A stretch of 64,000 nucleotides of DNA from Symbiodinium natans (lineage: Eukaryota > Sar > Dinophyceae > Suessiales > Symbiodiniaceae). Below the pieces are notes generated by a model. It had not been told where the DNA came from and ran no database searches. It worked only from the letters and a program-made list of their open reading frames with translations. A program made the translations under genes and the position numbers. This document shows, one piece after another, positions 62,779 to 64,000 of this stretch. Where the stretch lies: assembly GCA_905221605.1 (NCBI GenBank), contig CAJNDS010002226.1, positions 93,501-157,500 on the forward strand, given 5' to 3'. Positions within the stretch are counted from its first letter, which is position 1, and every line of letters begins with the position of its first letter.

Positions 62779-62877
62779 TGGGGGTTTGGGGTTTAGGGTT
62801 TAGGGTTCCTCATTATAAGGGAATCCTAGTATTTGGGGACGATGTTAGGGTTACCTCCTTTTCGTAAACCCCCACAT
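62779..62877. mobile_element. MITE-A copy with telomeric units in place of its left interior
   Basis: The right end CCTTTTCGTAAACCCCCACAT is intact. The left end reads GGGGGTTT, then GGGGTTTAGGGTTTAGGGTT, then the A-type interior CCTCATTATAAGGGAATCC. The CCGAAATTAGGGGTACC block of other copies is missing. Confidence 0.75.
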
Positions 62878-63623
62878 AGAGCGGGCCAGAAGAGGGGCAG
62901 CAACAACCCCTGAACCCAACGTCCCTCCCATCCTTACCATTCTCGGTTATTCGGGTTTGGGATGTTTGGCTCGGCATACCTTTGACTGGAACGATGCTAA
63001 GAAACTGGGGGTCTGTCTAGGGCTTTCTAAGAAAACGGCTGCCATGGCTGGTGCCCAGGTTTTGATTACAGTTTGGCAACGCCAGCCCTTCAACTGGGCG
63101 GTACGTACGTGGAGAGGTGTGCGGGGGACAGGAGTGTGGGTGGGGGGGGCTTCGTATAGTAGTTTTCAGAAAGGATGGTCTCTCCGCTCTCTCTGTCCCT
63201 CTCTGTCTCTGAATCTATCTGCTAGCTTTGTTGTGTGCACTTGTGCGTGCTTGCGCGGGTGTTTGTGTCTCTGTGTGTGGAGTGTGAACCACCCTAGCTC
63301 ATTGGTGCAACGCTGGCAGGACATCATTCTCACTTGCATCACCTCATTCTCGTGCCGTATAATTCCTTAATTGGTCCGACACAGCGGGGGCCGGACCTAA
63401 CCAGTCATTTCATTCAGGCTTTGCTGCTACCATTTAGTGTCTGGCGTGCCTTCGGCAGGTAGCAAGATTAATGATCAGCTCAGCTTCACTTATGCAAACA
63501 GTCCACGTCCTGCGCTTGTTTCCCCATCCTTTCCAGCAGCGCTCGTCAAGCCACGCCACGTACCGTCATCAGTGTGTTGTACGATTTGCCTTTGCCAGTT
63601 TTTAAACAGAGTTGATGTGTCAT

Positions 63624-63643
63624 GTCTCTCTCTCTCTCTCTCG
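63624..63643. repeat. (TC)n microsatellite
   Basis: About ten TC dinucleotides. Confidence 0.93.
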
Positions 63644-63968
63644 TGCCGTCCTCACTATACTTCTCTTGCCTTTGCCTGTCAGCACTCATACCCCGTACTA
63701 CAGACCATAACTACAAAAAAATCAGCCCAAGAGAAATAACCTGGATCTGAAGGCCCGACGGCGTTGGGCATCAGTGTCTTCTTGTCGTCCGCACAGCAGT
63801 ATTCCTGCCGAGACCCAGGTGCTGCTTCAGAACACCACACCCCGAAGCAAGTAGTTAAAACTAGATTCGTAGAATATTCGGATTCCTTACCAGGACCGGC
63901 AACAAAGGGGACCCGTGTAGATTCCCCTTAAGGTCCACAAGCTACAGGTCCTATGGTCCTATGATAAA

Positions 63969-63988
63969 CCCCCCCCCCCCCCCCCCCC
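63969..63988 (+). repeat. C20 homopolymer
   Basis: Uninterrupted C run near the window edge. Confidence 0.9.
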
Positions 63989-64000
63989 TCGGCCCCCGGC

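Larger units (their letters stand above)
62435..64000. other. Mostly unique 3' end of the window
   Basis: The last telomeric units are inside the MITE-A at 62779. Beyond that the text is unique, with a (TC)n run (63624-63643) and a C20 run (63969-63988). Open frames, the longest 137 codons at 62957-63370, are Ser/Cys/Leu-rich readings of pyrimidine-rich DNA. None shows a domain, though unrecognised exons cannot be excluded. Confidence 0.5.

Noticed and set aside
1-64000. tRNA, rRNA or snRNA genes
   Set aside because: I looked for GGTTCGA-type T-arm boxes and known rRNA motifs while reading and found none convincing. A covariance-model search would be needed to be sure.

Overview
The window looks like nuclear DNA of a dinoflagellate, probably of the Symbiodinium kind. 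Three things point there. Short arrays of the TTTAGGG telomere-type repeat occur throughout in both orientations. The long terminal repeats (LTRs) of a retrotransposon carry the 13-base 3' part of the dinoflagellate spliced leader, ATTTTGGCTCAAG. The retrotransposon polyprotein is very long and copia-like, with acidic insertions that I associate with dinoflagellate elements. The species cannot be fixed from the sequence.

Layout. 1-46285 is a mosaic with no host gene I can defend. It holds dozens of short TTTAGGG/CCCTAAA arrays and their variants (TTTGGGG, TTCAGGG, CCTTAGGG, AAAACCCT). It also holds at least six families of short inverted-repeat elements, called MITE-A to MITE-F here, plus G or C homopolymers and a few unique blocks. 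Two blocks stand out from the mosaic: 14990-16740, balanced in GC with a 70-bp tandem repeat, and 16740-17640, AT-rich. 46286-57158 is one nearly intact Ty1/copia LTR retrotransposon with its 5-bp target duplication. 57159-62434 returns to the telomeric-repeat and MITE mosaic. 62435-64000 is mostly unique sequence ending in a C20 run.

The retrotransposon has LTRs of 446 and 440 bp that differ by one substitution and one 6-bp gap, so it inserted recently. Its primer-binding site directly abuts the 5' LTR and matches the anticodon arm of initiator tRNA-Met, as in Drosophila copia. The coding region starts inside the 5' LTR, reads through the primer-binding site, and continues almost unbroken to the 3' LTR. 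The order is coiled coil, 13 copies of a 19-residue repeat, Gag, a CCCH finger and a CCHC knuckle, aspartic protease, a possible 2-oxoglutarate/Fe(II) oxygenase-like domain, integrase (D,D35E), reverse transcriptase (YVDD), RNase H, then a tail with two hydrophobic segments and a Cys/His cluster. One extra base in the 19-residue repeat splits the reading frame.

The most interesting points are the spliced-leader-like motif built into both LTRs, the oxygenase-like domain in the polyprotein, and MITE copies in which telomeric units have been inserted or have replaced internal sequence. All similarity statements come from reading the sequence; no search was run.
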